Of a stretch of DNA of 64,000 nucleotides, positions 24,166-36,618 are shown in pieces; within the stretch, counting starts at the first letter, position 1, and each line of letters starts with the position of its first letter. The position numbers were made by a program, and so were the translations under genes. The DNA lies in the NCBI RefSeq assembly GCF_910591885.1, contig NC_063280.1, forward strand, positions 1,054,001-1,118,000, written 5' to 3'. The notes beneath the pieces were generated by a model, which did not search any database, was not told the origin of the DNA, and saw only the letters and a list, made by a program, of their open reading frames with translations. The DNA comes from Bombus terrestris (taxonomy: Eukaryota > Arthropoda > Insecta > Hymenoptera > Apidae).

Positions 24166-27060
24166 TGATCCGCATTGGCACTCCAGGTTGCTAACCGATT
24201 ATTTTTCACTACGACAACACAGCAGCTCATACAACAGAGTACAGATCACGTCTAGACTGCACAACCCCCTCTGATCTTCGATGTCGCTTTTCACTTTTTG
24301 AAGTTACTCTTTCGATTAAAAACGTTTCGTTGAGCTTCTTATCACGATATACTATAATAATACACATAATAAATAAATAAAATAATAATACTCTAAATTT
24401 ACAATGTCATCGTGAATAATTATATTTCACGTATCGTTACATTAAATATCTGTATTTTCTACATTTTTTAAATAAACGTTGGTAACGTCTCAATAGTTCT
24501 CTAATAATATACTATTTTCATTCCTGGATTAACGTCAAACTTTCACAGGGAATTTCTAGATTTCCCGTTGAGCCGATTCGGAAAAGGTTTAGCCAACTGT
24601 AAAGTTGAATTTTCAAGGCAAAACGCGCAGGTGACGACTGTATCACGTGAGTTCCGCGAAGGAATCGTTAGATTTGTGACCTTGGAATTGCGATTCAATG
24701 TGCAGCAACCATTGTGCAGCGCAATCCGACCGCGCGCGCTCCCTGCATAATCGTTATGCATATCCGTGTGACGTTGTCCGTCGAATACTCTCTTTTCCCT
24801 ACACCGTTGCGCGGACTTCGAAAACGAAACTATACCCATTAATGTTTACCTATTCACAATATTCACACTGTTCGAGAATGTTCAACGTACAATAACACAA
24901 AGTACTCGTATGCTTAAAAAATCACATTTTCCCGCGGTAAATACGAGAACCAAAATTTCGGACAGCGAAAACTCGATAGTGACGTATATTATTCACGAAG
25001 CTTCTGGATTTTCAGCGTTAAAGCTTATTCATCTATCAAATGAGGATCTACTTCGATTAATTATCTAATAACCTTCGAGCTCTGTCTTCAAGCTAACAAC
25101 GCAACAACGAAACGTCTGGGAAATTTGTTCCTGAAAGGATCTCTCGATACAAGGCAAAATGAAATAAAAAAAAAGAAGAAATTGGGAGTACGATTATACA
25201 AACGCAAAAGGGTACACTGGTTTCGCGAGAGATGTTGTCTCAACAAGACAAGGCAAAACAAGAGGCTGTGACGTTCGCGGGACTACGAAGCTGCGGACGA
25301 ACGTTCTCGGAAGACAGGAACAGATCCCGCGTGTTTGGATCCGCGCGAATGACTGCCAGTGCTTTCGCTCGGCGGGCCATGGGGTGCCGAGGGATGCTGC
25401 CAGCTGGGTTGGACGGCGCAAGATCTACCCCCACACGCGATCCACAACCACCTACACCCCCAGCCACGTTCACCACCGCTAGCCAGACGTATCTCCGGCG
25501 CAATTCAGCCCTCGCCTTCGACCTCTCTTTTCGCTTCAAAACAACTTGATGCCCACTATAGGAAAAATCATCCCCCTCCCCCTCTCCAAATTTCCCTGAC
25601 AGTGACAATGACGACGGCAACGAAGAAGACGACAAGGTGCCAAGGCCCTGCCAGAAAACCGGATATTACCACGTCAATGAATATTTGAGTAGGCTTCGCT
25701 TCCAAGGTGTTCTTTGCTCGAATATACCGAGATTAACGTTTAAATGTATTCTAATTGCTTTTAGACGCCGATCGTAAGACACAGAGTAGGATATTAAAAG
25801 CAATATTTAATTGCAATTTGGTTTTGAAAATTACACTGCTATCCATAAGTATTAGGATATTTACTGGTATCCAGTATAAATTGAATGTTTTTCACTGTTT
25901 TCAGTTTCGAATTATTTTATTATAAATCTGGTATTTCATTTATATCATACGCATCTCATAATAAAATACAAGATTTGTATTTTAATTAATTTAAATTGAA
26001 ATTTGTTAGAGATTTCCAACAAATAAATATAACGAGTCCTAATATTCCGTTGTCTTAACGTTAAATAGGCAGGTAAAATGGTAAAGCTCTTAATATTTAT
26101 GACTTGCAATGTACTTTCGAGTATTGATTGTGCGATAAAAATCAAAGTTGAGAATTGTGTTGTCGAATTTAGTGAAGTCACTCAGGTTTTAGATATAATG
26201 TTCGATTAGGCACAAATAAGCTTTTATTCTTCAGATTAATATTGCAAAACATATATCAATAGTATTATTGAATTTTATTGAATTGCAAATGTACTTGCAA
26301 GTATTTTATTAATTTTGTTGCAAATTTTTTATCTATTCGATAATAGATTACGGGCACTTAGTACGTTTCTCTGCACGTAAAGATTTAAAAAGCAAATAAG
26401 AACACATACAATAAACTGTAATAAGAACTCTTGGTTTCTACAAAATAACAACTGATATAGATTAGTCAGGATCGATTCGACTCGATACGTTTGTAGTTTT
26501 TTAATTACACGGGCACCGTATGAATAAGGAACAAAAACGTTTCTTGTTTTCCGATATCGAATGCATTATGACCATATATGTCTATGGTTGTGAGTAACGA
26601 TCTAACCAAATTGAAATAACGACTTCGATAATTGTAACATAATTGTATCATTTTACCGAATAATTGTTACCGTTCGCCAATGAAACCGTGGAAACAAGAG
26701 CCTCCCTGTCAAGTGTTTTTCATGTTGGCGCAATAAACGCTATATCAAACTCTTCGTTCTATTTCAATCAAACGCGTGTTATTCTTGCATCGTGAATTGA
26801 AGACGCGAGATCGGTCTATCCGTTTGTTCTACCTGAGATAAATAAATGAATAAATAACAAGCATCGGTATTGTCCATTTTGAAAGATCAAAAATTCCAGT
26901 TACGAATTCCTAGAACGGTATTCCTATAAAGGTACTCTTAACATCGAGCATAGGCGGACTGATATCTAATTCTCTGTTATATGTTCATCTTGGAAGGTAC
27001 GTTCACGTAGCTCTTACCGTCATTTAGTCTAGCCGAAGTAATCCCTTTGAAAAAAAAATG
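24166..27060. other. GC-rich patches then AT-rich DNA
   Basis: 24540-24850 and 25190-25690 are GC-rich, with several overlapping frames on both strands; the longest (131 codons, minus, 25240-25635) has no ATG start. The C/A-rich sequence at 25430-25620 could be a promoter or leader. 25750-27060 is very AT-rich with nothing supported. Confidence 0.5.
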
Positions 27061-27154
27061 AGGAAAGGAGGGGAAATGGCGTGGCGGAGATGAGAAAAAT
27101 ACGGAGATCTCGTGTCCAAACAACTTCTCAGCTCATCTTCCTATTCCTAGGCAG

Positions 27155-27394
27155 TGCGCTGTCGAGGAAAACGGAAAAATAATCCGCTGGCTTTGCCTGA
27201 CAGAGCGTAAAAAATGTGCTTCTGAAGACGTCAAAGTACAAGACGCTTCGGTATATTACGGGGATGATATCCTCGATAACATCCAGGCCTTGTCTTTCCC
27301 TTTCGCTCTTGCCACTCGATCTTCCCAGAATTTTTGCCTCGACATGACGTTAAACGTCATTGAACGGATGGATTACGAAAGTTATATTCAATAA
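27155..27394 (+). CDS. Candidate terminal coding exon with four cysteines
   Basis: A pyrimidine-rich acceptor (TCTTCCTATTCCTAGGCAG) ends at 27154. The frame that follows is open for 79 codons to TAA. It reads CAVEENGKIIRWLCLTERKK then CASEDVKVQDASVYYGDDIL and on to NFCLDM, with cysteines at residues 1, 14, 21 and 61. The composition is balanced, acidic and basic together with hydrophobic residues. The same frame is open before the acceptor as far back as a TGA near 27060, and there is no ATG until residue 64, so it must be part of a spliced gene if real. Family not recognised. Confidence 0.35.
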   Translation, partial: CAVEENGKIIRWLCLTERKKCASEDVKVQDASVYYGDDILDNIQALSFPFALATRSSQNFCLDMTLNVIERMDYESYIQ

Positions 27395-30300
27395 CTTATT
27401 TACTGTTTGTTACATGTAACTTATTAGATATTTTATATCTATTTGTAAAAACGTGTGTTGAATTTGAGCGTAACGTTTTGCTTGTTTTACATCAATAGAA
27501 ACGAAGTCGGGCAATGTACTAAAATTAAAGTATTACTCTAAGAAGAGAACGGTGTAAAAAATAATTACTTGAAAAAACGAATTCAGAGATAAAAGCGGCG
27601 TTCATAAAACACATGTTGAATTCGTATTCACTTTTAATCTCTGTTATTGCTCTTTTGCATACTGATTTATCGTAGTCGGGGAGAAATTAGCGGGATAGAA
27701 TCTCGCTTTTGCCCGTCCTGCTATGAGCATCTCTTTGACATGGCGTAGGAAAACTAGCGTGGGAGGGTTATTCGTAAAAATAGTAGAGAAAGACGAATCT
27801 CGGTATTTTCCCTTCGAAGGAAGAATATCTACAATCTATATCAATTAGGAGCGCCACTTAAGAATTAAAATGATAAAAGATAGACAATTCGACGAGAGAA
27901 ACTTGTAATTTTGGTAAAATTAAGATGATGTTCATTCGAACAAGATGAATGATAGTTAAAGAAATAGCCCAGCACGAGGTAACTCAGATTGTTCTCCATT
28001 AAACGCTACGAGTTTACTTCCCCTCTATTTTCCAGCCTTTTTTTTCCTTGATGTATGCGGTGATGTAGTGCATGAAACGCTTTATCCAACTATTACACGA
28101 GCGTCCGTCCACTATCTCCGTGCGATCTGCCTGACCAAATGGGAAAGCTTCGAGGAGAACGTTTATCTCTAATCGATCTCGATATATTTGAAAGGTCAGG
28201 GAACACGACACGAAGGTTAGAGAACACGCTGCTTAAAATTTCAAAGCGAATTACCATATGGTTGAAGTAAATACGAATTTTACCCTGGAAAATTCAATTT
28301 GCGTAACGTTTCTATTTTCTTGAAAATCTCTCAACATCAAGCTAGGCATCCATAGATTACCATCGTGCAAACAACCCAAAATTCTACCCCTTTTCGTTTC
28401 GTTGCTCTTTATTTCTTGCTTTTTGTATCCACGAAGCTGTTAACATCGAAACCCTTTCGTCGACTGACGTTTCTTTCGAGATGGAGCCCTTTAACTCCGC
28501 GCGTTTCGAGAACCTCTGGTCTGCCTTGATGATTGCACGAAGAAAATGCGTCTCTTTGCCACCTGGAAAATGCATTGTACATTACCCAACGACCTGGCTC
28601 GTCCTTGCATGAAACGGGACGTCAATGGGGATCGACTGTGGGGAAGCGAAAAATTCCTATGGCCTTGGCGAACGATTCGAGTGCACTCCAAAGAGATCAA
28701 AGCTATTGCCGTGACGTTCTCGCTTGCGGAAATAAAAGGCTCGATACGAGATTCGAGTACAAAAACTTAGAGCGAAAAGAGGGCCGTCGATCGCAGCGTA
28801 AAACTGATCTCGTTGAAATCCGTTCCAAAGAAAATCGGTTACATATTGTATTTCAATTATTGATACATATTTGGAAGATTCGAGATTTATCGAATTTGGA
28901 TCCATCGCTGTTTAAGTTGCTTCTTATCTATGATGAATTTAATCTGAATCTAAATTTGAAAATTTGAAAGTTTGATCGTAAGTGCGAAATATACAAATTT
29001 TTAATTGCGTACTCTTTTCTTTTTATAACAATTTTTGTACCGCTGGTTAAGAAATTACGAAATATTAATTTCTCCTTGCAAATACTTCCAGAGTGGAATT
29101 TCTACAAAGCGACGTTAAGTATAAAATCGGTCGCATTAAATTGATTAGTATTCATTAAGTACGCGTACACAGATAAATCAATGTTTCAAAATGTGTCGCC
29201 ACCAACGTGTAATAAATTTATCTGCCTGAAATCGATTAGCATAACTACGCGTTCTGATAAAACACGGGATTCTCTGTACATAACATCGCTTTGGGATTAT
29301 AATGCCGTGCGATATCCCGAATTCACTTAATCCCGTGGATCTGATTAATGAGTAAAAATCAGCCAAAACATCGAGTGTAGTTACGCGATCGATCTGGCAT
29401 AACTAATACGATCGTATACCTAATAATCGGTTATCAATTCATTTTACCATTGAATCAAACTACTTCCCTTCGCAAATGAAATCTCCACTCGTTGAATAAA
29501 TCCGCAATATTCGACAAGTCCGTTAAAATATATTAACGTATCTTCTGTTATTTTAAGCCATTCTTTTCTCAGATTAAGCGGGCGTTAATAATAAAAAGAT
29601 TCGATCGTAGTGACGATTGAAGTATGACTAATACACGAGTTGATTCATCGTATTTGCTCGCTTTCTGTATTAGTTTACTACGGTTTATCTAATTTCAATG
29701 GAATGTCTGATGACTAATAAGTTAGAAGTTTAATTTAGCACATTACCAGCTCATTGTTAGTGATATCTACTCGGTACGCTTTGCTGCTTCAGAGACTAGT
29801 TGCTGGCGCATGCACTTTATCGACATATTAACTGTCATAGGGGTCACCGGTGGCTGACAATGGACTTGACAGTGACAGCATAGAGATCTCCGGACTAATA
29901 ATGCCGGAATTAATTAAGATATCTCGGTAAAAAACAATAAAGTTTATAATATCTATGTACTTTTAATATCATAGTAACAACGTAAAGCAGTGGGAATGCA
30001 CCACAAAGCGCTGATAATTTAATTCCATTAATAAGATACATATCATATAACAACGCATTATGTTGGAACAAGCGACGGTTTATACAAAATAATTTGAAAA
30101 TTGCAGCAGTTAATGTGCTTATAATGTCCTTCTATACATTTCTAAATCCTCGCTATTCTCATCTTTTATTTTCCATCACGTTAAAGCAACGTTCAGAAAT
30201 TTCCCGAAATTTCAAGGAAGACCGTAGAATACTAGAATCGCGATAACCGGTTACGAGATTGACTGCAAGATTCAATGGAGAGACGGGGGTGCGGGCTAAG

Positions 30301-30520
30301 ATTTATAGGTATTTTTGCCGAGGAAATGGACACTTGCCAGCCGATCAACTAATTTAGATCAAGGTTTTGGAAGCGATTCTCCAGCACCGGCGAAACTTTC
30401 ATGCGCACATATACCGGCAAATATTTGTGACACATATACGAGCAAACGTGTCAATAATTCCGCCCTGTGCAAGCTAATACAAAACGAACGGAAGCAAAGG
30501 GGGTGCGCGACAGAGAACCG
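27395..30520. other. Intergenic or intronic stretch
   Basis: A GC-richer island at 28400-28830 carries overlapping frames, including a 74-codon ATG frame from 28546 (MRLFATWKMHCTLPNDLARP). No splice signals define an exon. The remainder is AT-rich. Confidence 0.5.
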
Positions 30521-30850
30521 TTAAAGCGTGTCGTCACAGAGCAAGAATTTGGTACGAAATTCACAAACTATCCGACAGAGCGCCGCTTGTAATACGTTAA
30601 TTGAAGCTGCACGCAACTGCCAATTACGTTTCACGTTCATTAGTCCGTGGAAACGGCCACGACGACTGGGCATGTGGAACATGCGCTCTGGCCAGCCATG
30701 AACCTCGAATACTAGCATGAAAAACGTCATTCTCCAGGATCTACGTGAAATTATCCCGGACGCTTTGCGCGATGGAAGATAGATAACAAAGGGTACAGCG
30801 TTCCGTGTATGATTAACAGGAAATTTCTGAAATCTCCTTCTAATAGACAT
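30521..30850 (-). CDS. Short ATG-initiated ORF, 109 residues
   Basis: The frame begins MSIRRRFQKFPVNHTRNAVP and contains a hydrophobic stretch (MTFFMLVFEVHGW) followed by basic sequence (RRGRFHGLMNVKRNW). The ATG lies at the boundary of the tandem duplication that starts at 30845. No stop-free extension or splice signal supports it further. Unknown. Confidence 0.12.
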   Translation of the reverse strand: MSIRRRFQKFPVNHTRNAVPFVIYLPSRKASGIISRRSWRMTFFMLVFEVHGWPERMFHMPSRRGRFHGLMNVKRNWQLRAASINVLQAALCRIVCEFRTKFLLCDDTL

Positions 30851-31100
30851 ACATTTTCACCTTTATTAGGCAATATTATTTACAGAATATTATGTAAGTA
30901 AGAAAAGTTAAAAGGTAGCTAAAATGAAAATTAATTTTCGTCCAGTAAATACTGGATCATTATAGTCATATGTTGAATATTTCATTTTATAAAATGTATA
31001 AAATAAAATATATTATCATTTACGAAATATATAAAATAAGATATATGTTTCGTTGGAAGGCAGATAAGACATACATTTTCATCTTTTTATTAAGGAATAT

Positions 31101-31145
<45 letters not shown>

Positions 31146-31250
31146 AAATTATATAAGGGAAATTAAAGGGAAGAGAAAATGAAAGTCAATGTTCGCGTAG
31201 CAAAGGCTGGGTCATTGTTGTCACGAGCGTTCAATATTTTATTTTATAAC
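30845..31250 (+). repeat. Diverged tandem duplication with a poly-A tract
   Basis: Two copies of a roughly 150-180 bp unit lie in direct orientation, about 222 bp apart, starting at 30845 and 31067. Both open with AGACATACATTTTCA, continue with AATATTATTT, and share later blocks (AAAATGAAA, TTTTCG/GTTCGCG, GGATCATT/GGGTCATT, TTCATTTTATAA/TTTATTTTATAA). The second copy contains 35 consecutive A residues (31108-31142) where the first has a mixed A-rich stretch. No protein is encoded. The 846-bp mariner begins 66 bp downstream. Confidence 0.75.
31108..31142 (+). repeat. Poly-A homopolymer, 35 bases
   Basis: An uninterrupted run of 35 A. It lies inside the second unit of the tandem duplication, so it looks like a slippage expansion and not the tail of a retroposed RNA. 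Its true length may differ because homopolymers assemble poorly. Confidence 0.9.
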
Positions 31251-31317
31251 GATAAAGCGAAGACCCAAGGTCTTTTATTCCTATCTGATTAAATTCGAAT
31301 GGTTTGATAAAATATTA

Positions 31318-31341
31318 GGTCATCCCATAAGTTCGTGCCGT
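31318..31341 (+). repeat. Mariner terminal inverted repeat, transposase 3' side
   Basis: This terminal repeat starts GGTCATCCCATAAG right after the TA at 31316-31317. It matches the opposite end of the element (32140-32163, minus strand) for about 23 bases, after which the two ends diverge. Mariner ends of 20-30 bp serve as the transposase binding and cutting sites. Confidence 0.92.
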
Positions 31342-31388
31342 TTTTCGAGCGGTTATATATGTTAAGATTGTTTACATACCTTTCAGTT

Positions 31389-31984
31389 TCATGAAAACGT
31401 GTAATCCCCCTCTCGTTGTACAAGTTCTTCCCATTTTTCTGGTAGGGCCATTATTCCGTCTCGATAAAAGTTCTCTTGTTTTTCTTTAAAATAATTTGCT
31501 AAGCTATTTTTGAGAATGTCAATATTTTCAAATTTTTTACCTACTAAAAAGTGTTGTAATACTCTGAACAGTGGTAATCAGATGGGGCAATGTCTGGGGA
31601 ATATGGGGGATGTGGTAAAATTTCCCAATTAAATTAAACACCATCCCCAATTTTTTTAAACACCTATGAATCGTTGTCTTAGGTATTTTCAGAACATTTG
31701 ACATCTCTTGAACTGTCAAACTTCGTGATTTTTCAACAAGATCCCGAATTTTATCTTCGTCTGTCTGAGGAGGACGCCCGGAGCGTTCCTCGTCTTCTAA
31801 ACAGAAATTCCCAGCTCTTAAACGTTGGAACCACTTCCTACAGGTGCGAGATGAAAGCGCATTTTTTCCGTAAACAGCACATATGTTTTTCGTGGCAATT
31901 GTTACAGAACTTCCTTTCCGAAATTCATATATGAGATATATATGAGAACATGAGATGTCGAAAATGGATACGCATTTCACTCAT
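31389..31984 (-). pseudogene. Mariner transposase remnant lacking its catalytic core
   Basis: An intact mariner transposase (about 345 residues, DD34D) binds the terminal repeats through two helix-turn-helix motifs and cuts with three aspartates. Here translation would start at the ATG at 31984. The N-terminal DNA-binding part is clear, with motifs such as YEFRKGS, ICAVYGK, RTCRKWF and ERSGRPP, then the second helix-turn-helix ending KTTIHRCLKKLG. The sequence then jumps, around 31636-31646, to the C-terminal stretch containing PPYSPDIAPSDYH, which holds the third aspartate, and ends LVQREGDYTFS at 31389. About 450 bp with the first two aspartates are gone. Two further breaks are visible: a frame change in the AT-rich stretch near 31930-31950, and one missing base after DYH near 31570. 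This is a dead copy. Confidence 0.93.
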
Positions 31985-32139
31985 GATTTTTTACTGTTAG
32001 AAGTCATTGTGTTCACGATATTACGATCTTATACCCACGAAAATCTGCTCTAGCCTGTTCTCGATCAGCTAAGCTCAAGTGCATTGGTCCCTTATCGCCG
32101 TATGTTTATAAATCGACACATGAAATGTATACACAAAAG

Positions 32140-32163
32140 TCGGCACGAACTTATGGGATGACC
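32140..32163 (-). repeat. Mariner terminal inverted repeat, transposase 5' side
   Basis: Read on the minus strand this begins GGTCATCCCATAAG and continues GTTCGTGCCG, mirroring the end at 31318. TA follows at 32164-32165. The interval between this repeat and the transposase start codon at 31984 is the element's 5' leader. Confidence 0.92.
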
Positions 32164-32165
32164 TA

Positions 32166-35100
32166 ATAATATTCAAATGAAACTTCAATAATAAATGTAA
32201 AATATCTGTCTGAGTCAATGATTATAAAATATGACGACTTAAATATTACAATTATCGTATACTGATAAAGCAAGATAAGAATTAAGATAGCAATAAAACG
32301 ATTAAATCTAGGTATAAATAGGATGAGACAGGATGAAGTAGTTTAAGTATAAGGAGATACAGAATCAGCACTATTGTATAAGTAACGGAACATTATAATC
32401 CCAATGGGGAAACAAATCATTACTATTATTATAATTATCAAACAGAGAAGATTACAAATACTATTATTATAAACATCGAAAATACAAAAAAATAAAAAAA
32501 AGAGAGTGTAAACAAAACGCAATTCAGTAAAACTGGGATCAAAGTTAAAACTAGGAGAAATATAGCTTGTTAACGACATTTACAGGTAACACAGAGGCAT
32601 GTTTCATATCGAGATAAGCCAACACGGTTCGTTGTGGGCACGTTTCGACTTAAAATTCTCTATGCGTTCGATCGATTGTAAAGGAATGGTAGAAGTCGAA
32701 AAACGTCGGTAAAGAGGAGGACAAGGGGCAAAGAAACAGATGTCGTAATTTAGGTCGGGATAAGAAACGTGTCGGGTGTTTTCGGTTATCCGGAGTTTTC
32801 ATTTATACCATGAAACGAACCGGACAGATTAAATATCGTTCAGAAAAGAATGGCCTCGGACAGAACCGAGAACAATACGGGATTTCGTCGTCGATAAAGC
32901 GGCTGCTGGTGATAGCAGCTAACGTTCTCAGAACTTTCGTAGGTTTCTTTCGCAGAGACGTGTGCTTTCTTTTTCGGTCTGCCTAAGTTTAAACTTGAAA
33001 TGATATTGTATCGCTTACTATGTGTCGGTATATATTGTTTTCTATATGGTGAATTTCGTAAATGTTGAGTCCTTGAGAACTTGTTATTGGAAATGGAAAC
33101 AAGTTTTTTTAAAGATATTTTAACTTTTGAATGTATAGTGTCATTATTTTTCAATGTAACAGAGACACAATCCTTACTACATAATATAAATCAATATTAA
33201 ATAGAATAAATAAAGTATTCATAAGAAAAGAAGTCTTTATTGTGTTTAAATTACCTAACTTCGTATGGTAATCCAATTAATTTCTTTTCGAACAAGAATC
33301 GCGCTTAGTCTTTACAAAGAGGCAAGCCATTTCAGAATGAATGGGCAACTGCGTGCCCCGGTATTAAAATTTTTCTCTTGTTTTATACAAGACAGCATTA
33401 GACCACCTTTGAAGTGGACCTGCACGCCATTCTCCTCATATCCTTCTTTGTAGTACAGGAAATTAATTTCGCCTTCGTAGAAACGTGGTAAGCGCATTTT
33501 TCAACTACATAATTCTAATAAGCGCTTTGTCCTTTGTTTGTTGTCTCTTTGATCCGTGGTTATGATTTTTTCCTCTCAAAGATCAAGCGATTATGACAAA
33601 GGGACTTTCGTAGTACTGAGGAGACCTTTAGAAAAATTTTAAATGAAGATTCGAAACGTGCAGGACAAAACACATTCTACGTAAGCGAGTAATTCCACGA
33701 ACAAAGTGCTACTTACACTAATGCGGCCAAAACTGGAAATATTTATAAACTCACCTGTAACAAACAAGAGTATTGAATAATTAGTAAATAATTCGTATAT
33801 ACGATAGTACGTTTTACAGCGATAAATTCAAGGAAATACTTTTCTAAAGCCTAAGCAAATTTTCACAAGTCACCCACTTTACCACGAAGATATTGCGGCG
33901 GATATAAAAGGTTCCGTTTGCTAGAAGAAATTAAAGGAAAAAGTAGGTCAAGACTTACGAGAAACGTTTGTCCCTCTAGCCAGTTCTAGTAGTTAAAACC
34001 CAAAAACCAAGTGGACAGGGAGCATTTCGCAATTTCCAACTTTCCTCTTAATCACCGAGGCCGTGAACGACGGTCGTTTAAAACGCGAATATATAGAAAA
34101 CACGATTCTTCATTTTGGGATCGCTGGGTTAAAATATACGACTGTGTCCGAGGGTGACCAGAGAAGGGTGACTCATTAATTTGTATCACTCCTTTCTTGT
34201 CATTTTTTGACAAATTACTATCCTACTACTATATATCGCGGACAATAACGCCAACGTCGCGATACCGTTTTATCAAAATTAATCGGCTGTATGTTACACA
34301 AGCTGTTACATTAACCTAGATGCGAGAACGACTGGGCGACAAATTCAGCTGAAATTTGAATTTATTTCGCGTCGCGTCATTTTCATCGTCTCTCATTATT
34401 ATGTCGGACCAAACTGGAATTTCGAGAGGGCTATCGGCAATTGCACACTGGAGACTCGTAAACCTAGAAATAATTTAACCTCTAACAACGCCGTCTGATT
34501 ATTCGGAACGTTTGTTAATTGGAGCCAGTTAGGTGAAAGCCTCCTTTCGATTGTTACACTAGCAAAGAGACACGTCTGCCAGATCGATTTTCGCGAAGCA
34601 AAGCGACGACAGATGAGATAAAAGCCTTACAGATACCTCGTGAGCCTTCGAATAAATTAATTTTGAAAATGGTTGTAAATATATTGATTGTAAAGAGATA
34701 AATATTTTGCGCAAAATATATGTATTTATAAGGCTATATACAAATAGATAGGAGTAGCCTAGAAGTTTTGAGTGACGTTGGTATGACTTCTATTTATTTC
34801 TTAGTGTGCTGTGTCTTATGAATGTACATATATTGCTATGATTGATCTGTATCTTTGTGGACCCATCTTCCGTTAATATGTTTTGTAACAGTATATTCTA
34901 TATTGGTAGTTCGGTTGAAGAGAAAGAAATGTACTGTCTTTCCCCCAAGACTTTAATGGTGACAATGCCATAATTGGACTAATGAAATTGGACAATGAAA
35001 ATAATTGTGATTCAACTGTCAGAGAATCTAATCGTCTAGGATATAAATTCTAGGTTTGTTATATATCTAATTGTTATTGTAAAATTATTGTCTCTACAAG

Positions 35101-36618
35101 CTATTTGTAAATGTGTAACGCCATTAAATTAACTAAACGTTCAACATAAAGTAAATCGTGGAATTGATCAGATGATCGAAAATGATGGCGTATGTACGAG
35201 TAAATTATCAAGGTTTGAAAGGATGGTAGGAACAATCGAGGAGTTTCGAGATCGAACAGGGAAGGACCCCTCCATCCGTGTCAGTTGGCAGACTCTTTGT
35301 TATTCGAGAGTTCCTCGAACTACTCGAAGTGTTAGCCGATCCCGTGTCAAGAGGATTACACCTGATCCCTTTCTTGGGGGATGCGATTCGCTCGATTTTT
35401 GTGTCGCGATCTTTTTCATTCTTAAGTGCCAAGAAAGAAGAGAGACGTACAACTTATTGGAGAAGTCAAGCCGACGTTGTTTGATTTTATTTCTTTTATA
35501 GACTCAAAAAGCGAAAAAGTTTAGTAGTATTGTATAAAACCATTAAATTTCGATTTCGAATTTCGAAATGAATTGCGAATATCAGAGAATCTGCTAATTA
35601 TAAATATTTCAATGTACAATAATGTAGAAAACGTAGAATTTCTCTATACAATCGTCACCGGTGATGAACGCCTACGAGATAAAACGTATACGTATGTAAG
35701 TATGAAATATGTATAGAGTATATACGTATTGCATGCTGAAATATTTAATTTCATAATAATAAAAAAATAATAAATAATTTATTTTACACTTTTCACTTCT
35801 ACATATCGACCGTCGTACAGTAACGAAAAATTTGCAAGATAAATTGTAAGCTCAGGTTTTGTAAGTGGTTTTACGCGAGTTTTTACAAGTATCTCATCTA
35901 TCGCATAATGGATACTTAAGTTACTTCCTAAGAAGCCTGTTATTCAGAAAAGCAGAAGCCTATCGGCTGAATCGTCATCAGTCAGCTGGAAGTGACATGG
36001 GGTAAGCATCAATCGTAAGAGGGATGCTTGACAACGATCGATTGTAATATTGTCGTTAACACTGTTGGCTACTTATCAGTCTCTAATAGCAAGCAGTAGA
36101 ATAAATAATCCAATAATAACGGAGTAGATCGATTAATCTTGTCCTTCCGCTTGCAGCAACATTTACCATTTGTTGAGATTTACTGTTCCAAGTGCATGAA
36201 AGTAACTTAATACAATGCAATTACAATTTTAAGAAAGAATGACTTTAATCAAATTAGAAACTTCAATATCGACAACTTTCATCCGCTCTTCGAAATACTC
36301 TTATCGCCTAAACAGAGACGCAACCACGTTCCATTTTTGGTTTTATCCACAATTCCGTAAATCCACAAAAGTGCACAAAAGATATTATAAATACACAGCG
36401 AATGTCTAAGCATTTATTGGAAACCTAAAGGTGTGAAAATAAACAAAATGCACATAGTATGTAAAGATATATAAAATATTCAAAGAATAACACTCTTATA
36501 AAATTTAATAGATAAAATAAATGCCTGCTTAGCATTAAATGCATTTTTCCACTTATGTGCATAATACTATGAATTTACATGCACATTTACGGTTTAGTAA
36601 TAAATCTATAAAATTTCT
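32166..36618. other. AT-rich stretch with a few islands
   Basis: 32170-32600 is nearly simple A/T sequence. A perfect TATAAAAGG at about 33910 has no start codon or initiator at standard distance. 34140-34660 is GC-richer without long frames. 35170-35500 is the coding-like island described separately. Confidence 0.5.
35230..35484 (+). other. Coding-like open frame in a GC-rich island
   Basis: After an in-frame TAG (35227-35229) the frame is open for 84 codons and includes GRLFVIREFLELLEVLADPV then SRGLHLIPFLGDAIRSIFVS, an amphipathic, protein-like stretch. It has no ATG. An overlapping ATG frame (35172-35501, 109 codons) and a minus-strand frame are also open. I list it as an island of possible coding or regulatory DNA without a call on the frame. 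Confidence 0.12.

Larger units (their letters stand above)
31318..32163 (-). mobile_element. Internally deleted mariner transposon (Tc1/mariner superfamily)
   Basis: Both ends carry the same inverted repeat, beginning GGTCATCCCATAAGTTCG and matching for about 23 bases. Each end is flanked by TA (31316-31317 and 32164-32165), the target-site duplication made by Tc1/mariner elements. The body encodes a transposase on the minus strand, recognisable at its N- and C-terminal parts. The element is 846 bp, whereas autonomous mariners are about 1.3 kb, and the missing part is the centre of the gene. It cannot make active transposase, but with both ends intact it could have been mobilised by an enzyme supplied from elsewhere. 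It sits directly after the A-rich tandem duplication at 30845-31250. The family assignment is secure; the subfamily was not determined. Confidence 0.95.

Noticed and set aside
25240..25635. 131-codon minus-strand frame in a GC-rich patch
   Set aside because: No ATG start, and three other frames are open across the same DNA, as expected from its composition.
33902..33912. TATAAAAGG as a promoter
   Set aside because: No initiator or start codon at a normal distance and no exon downstream.
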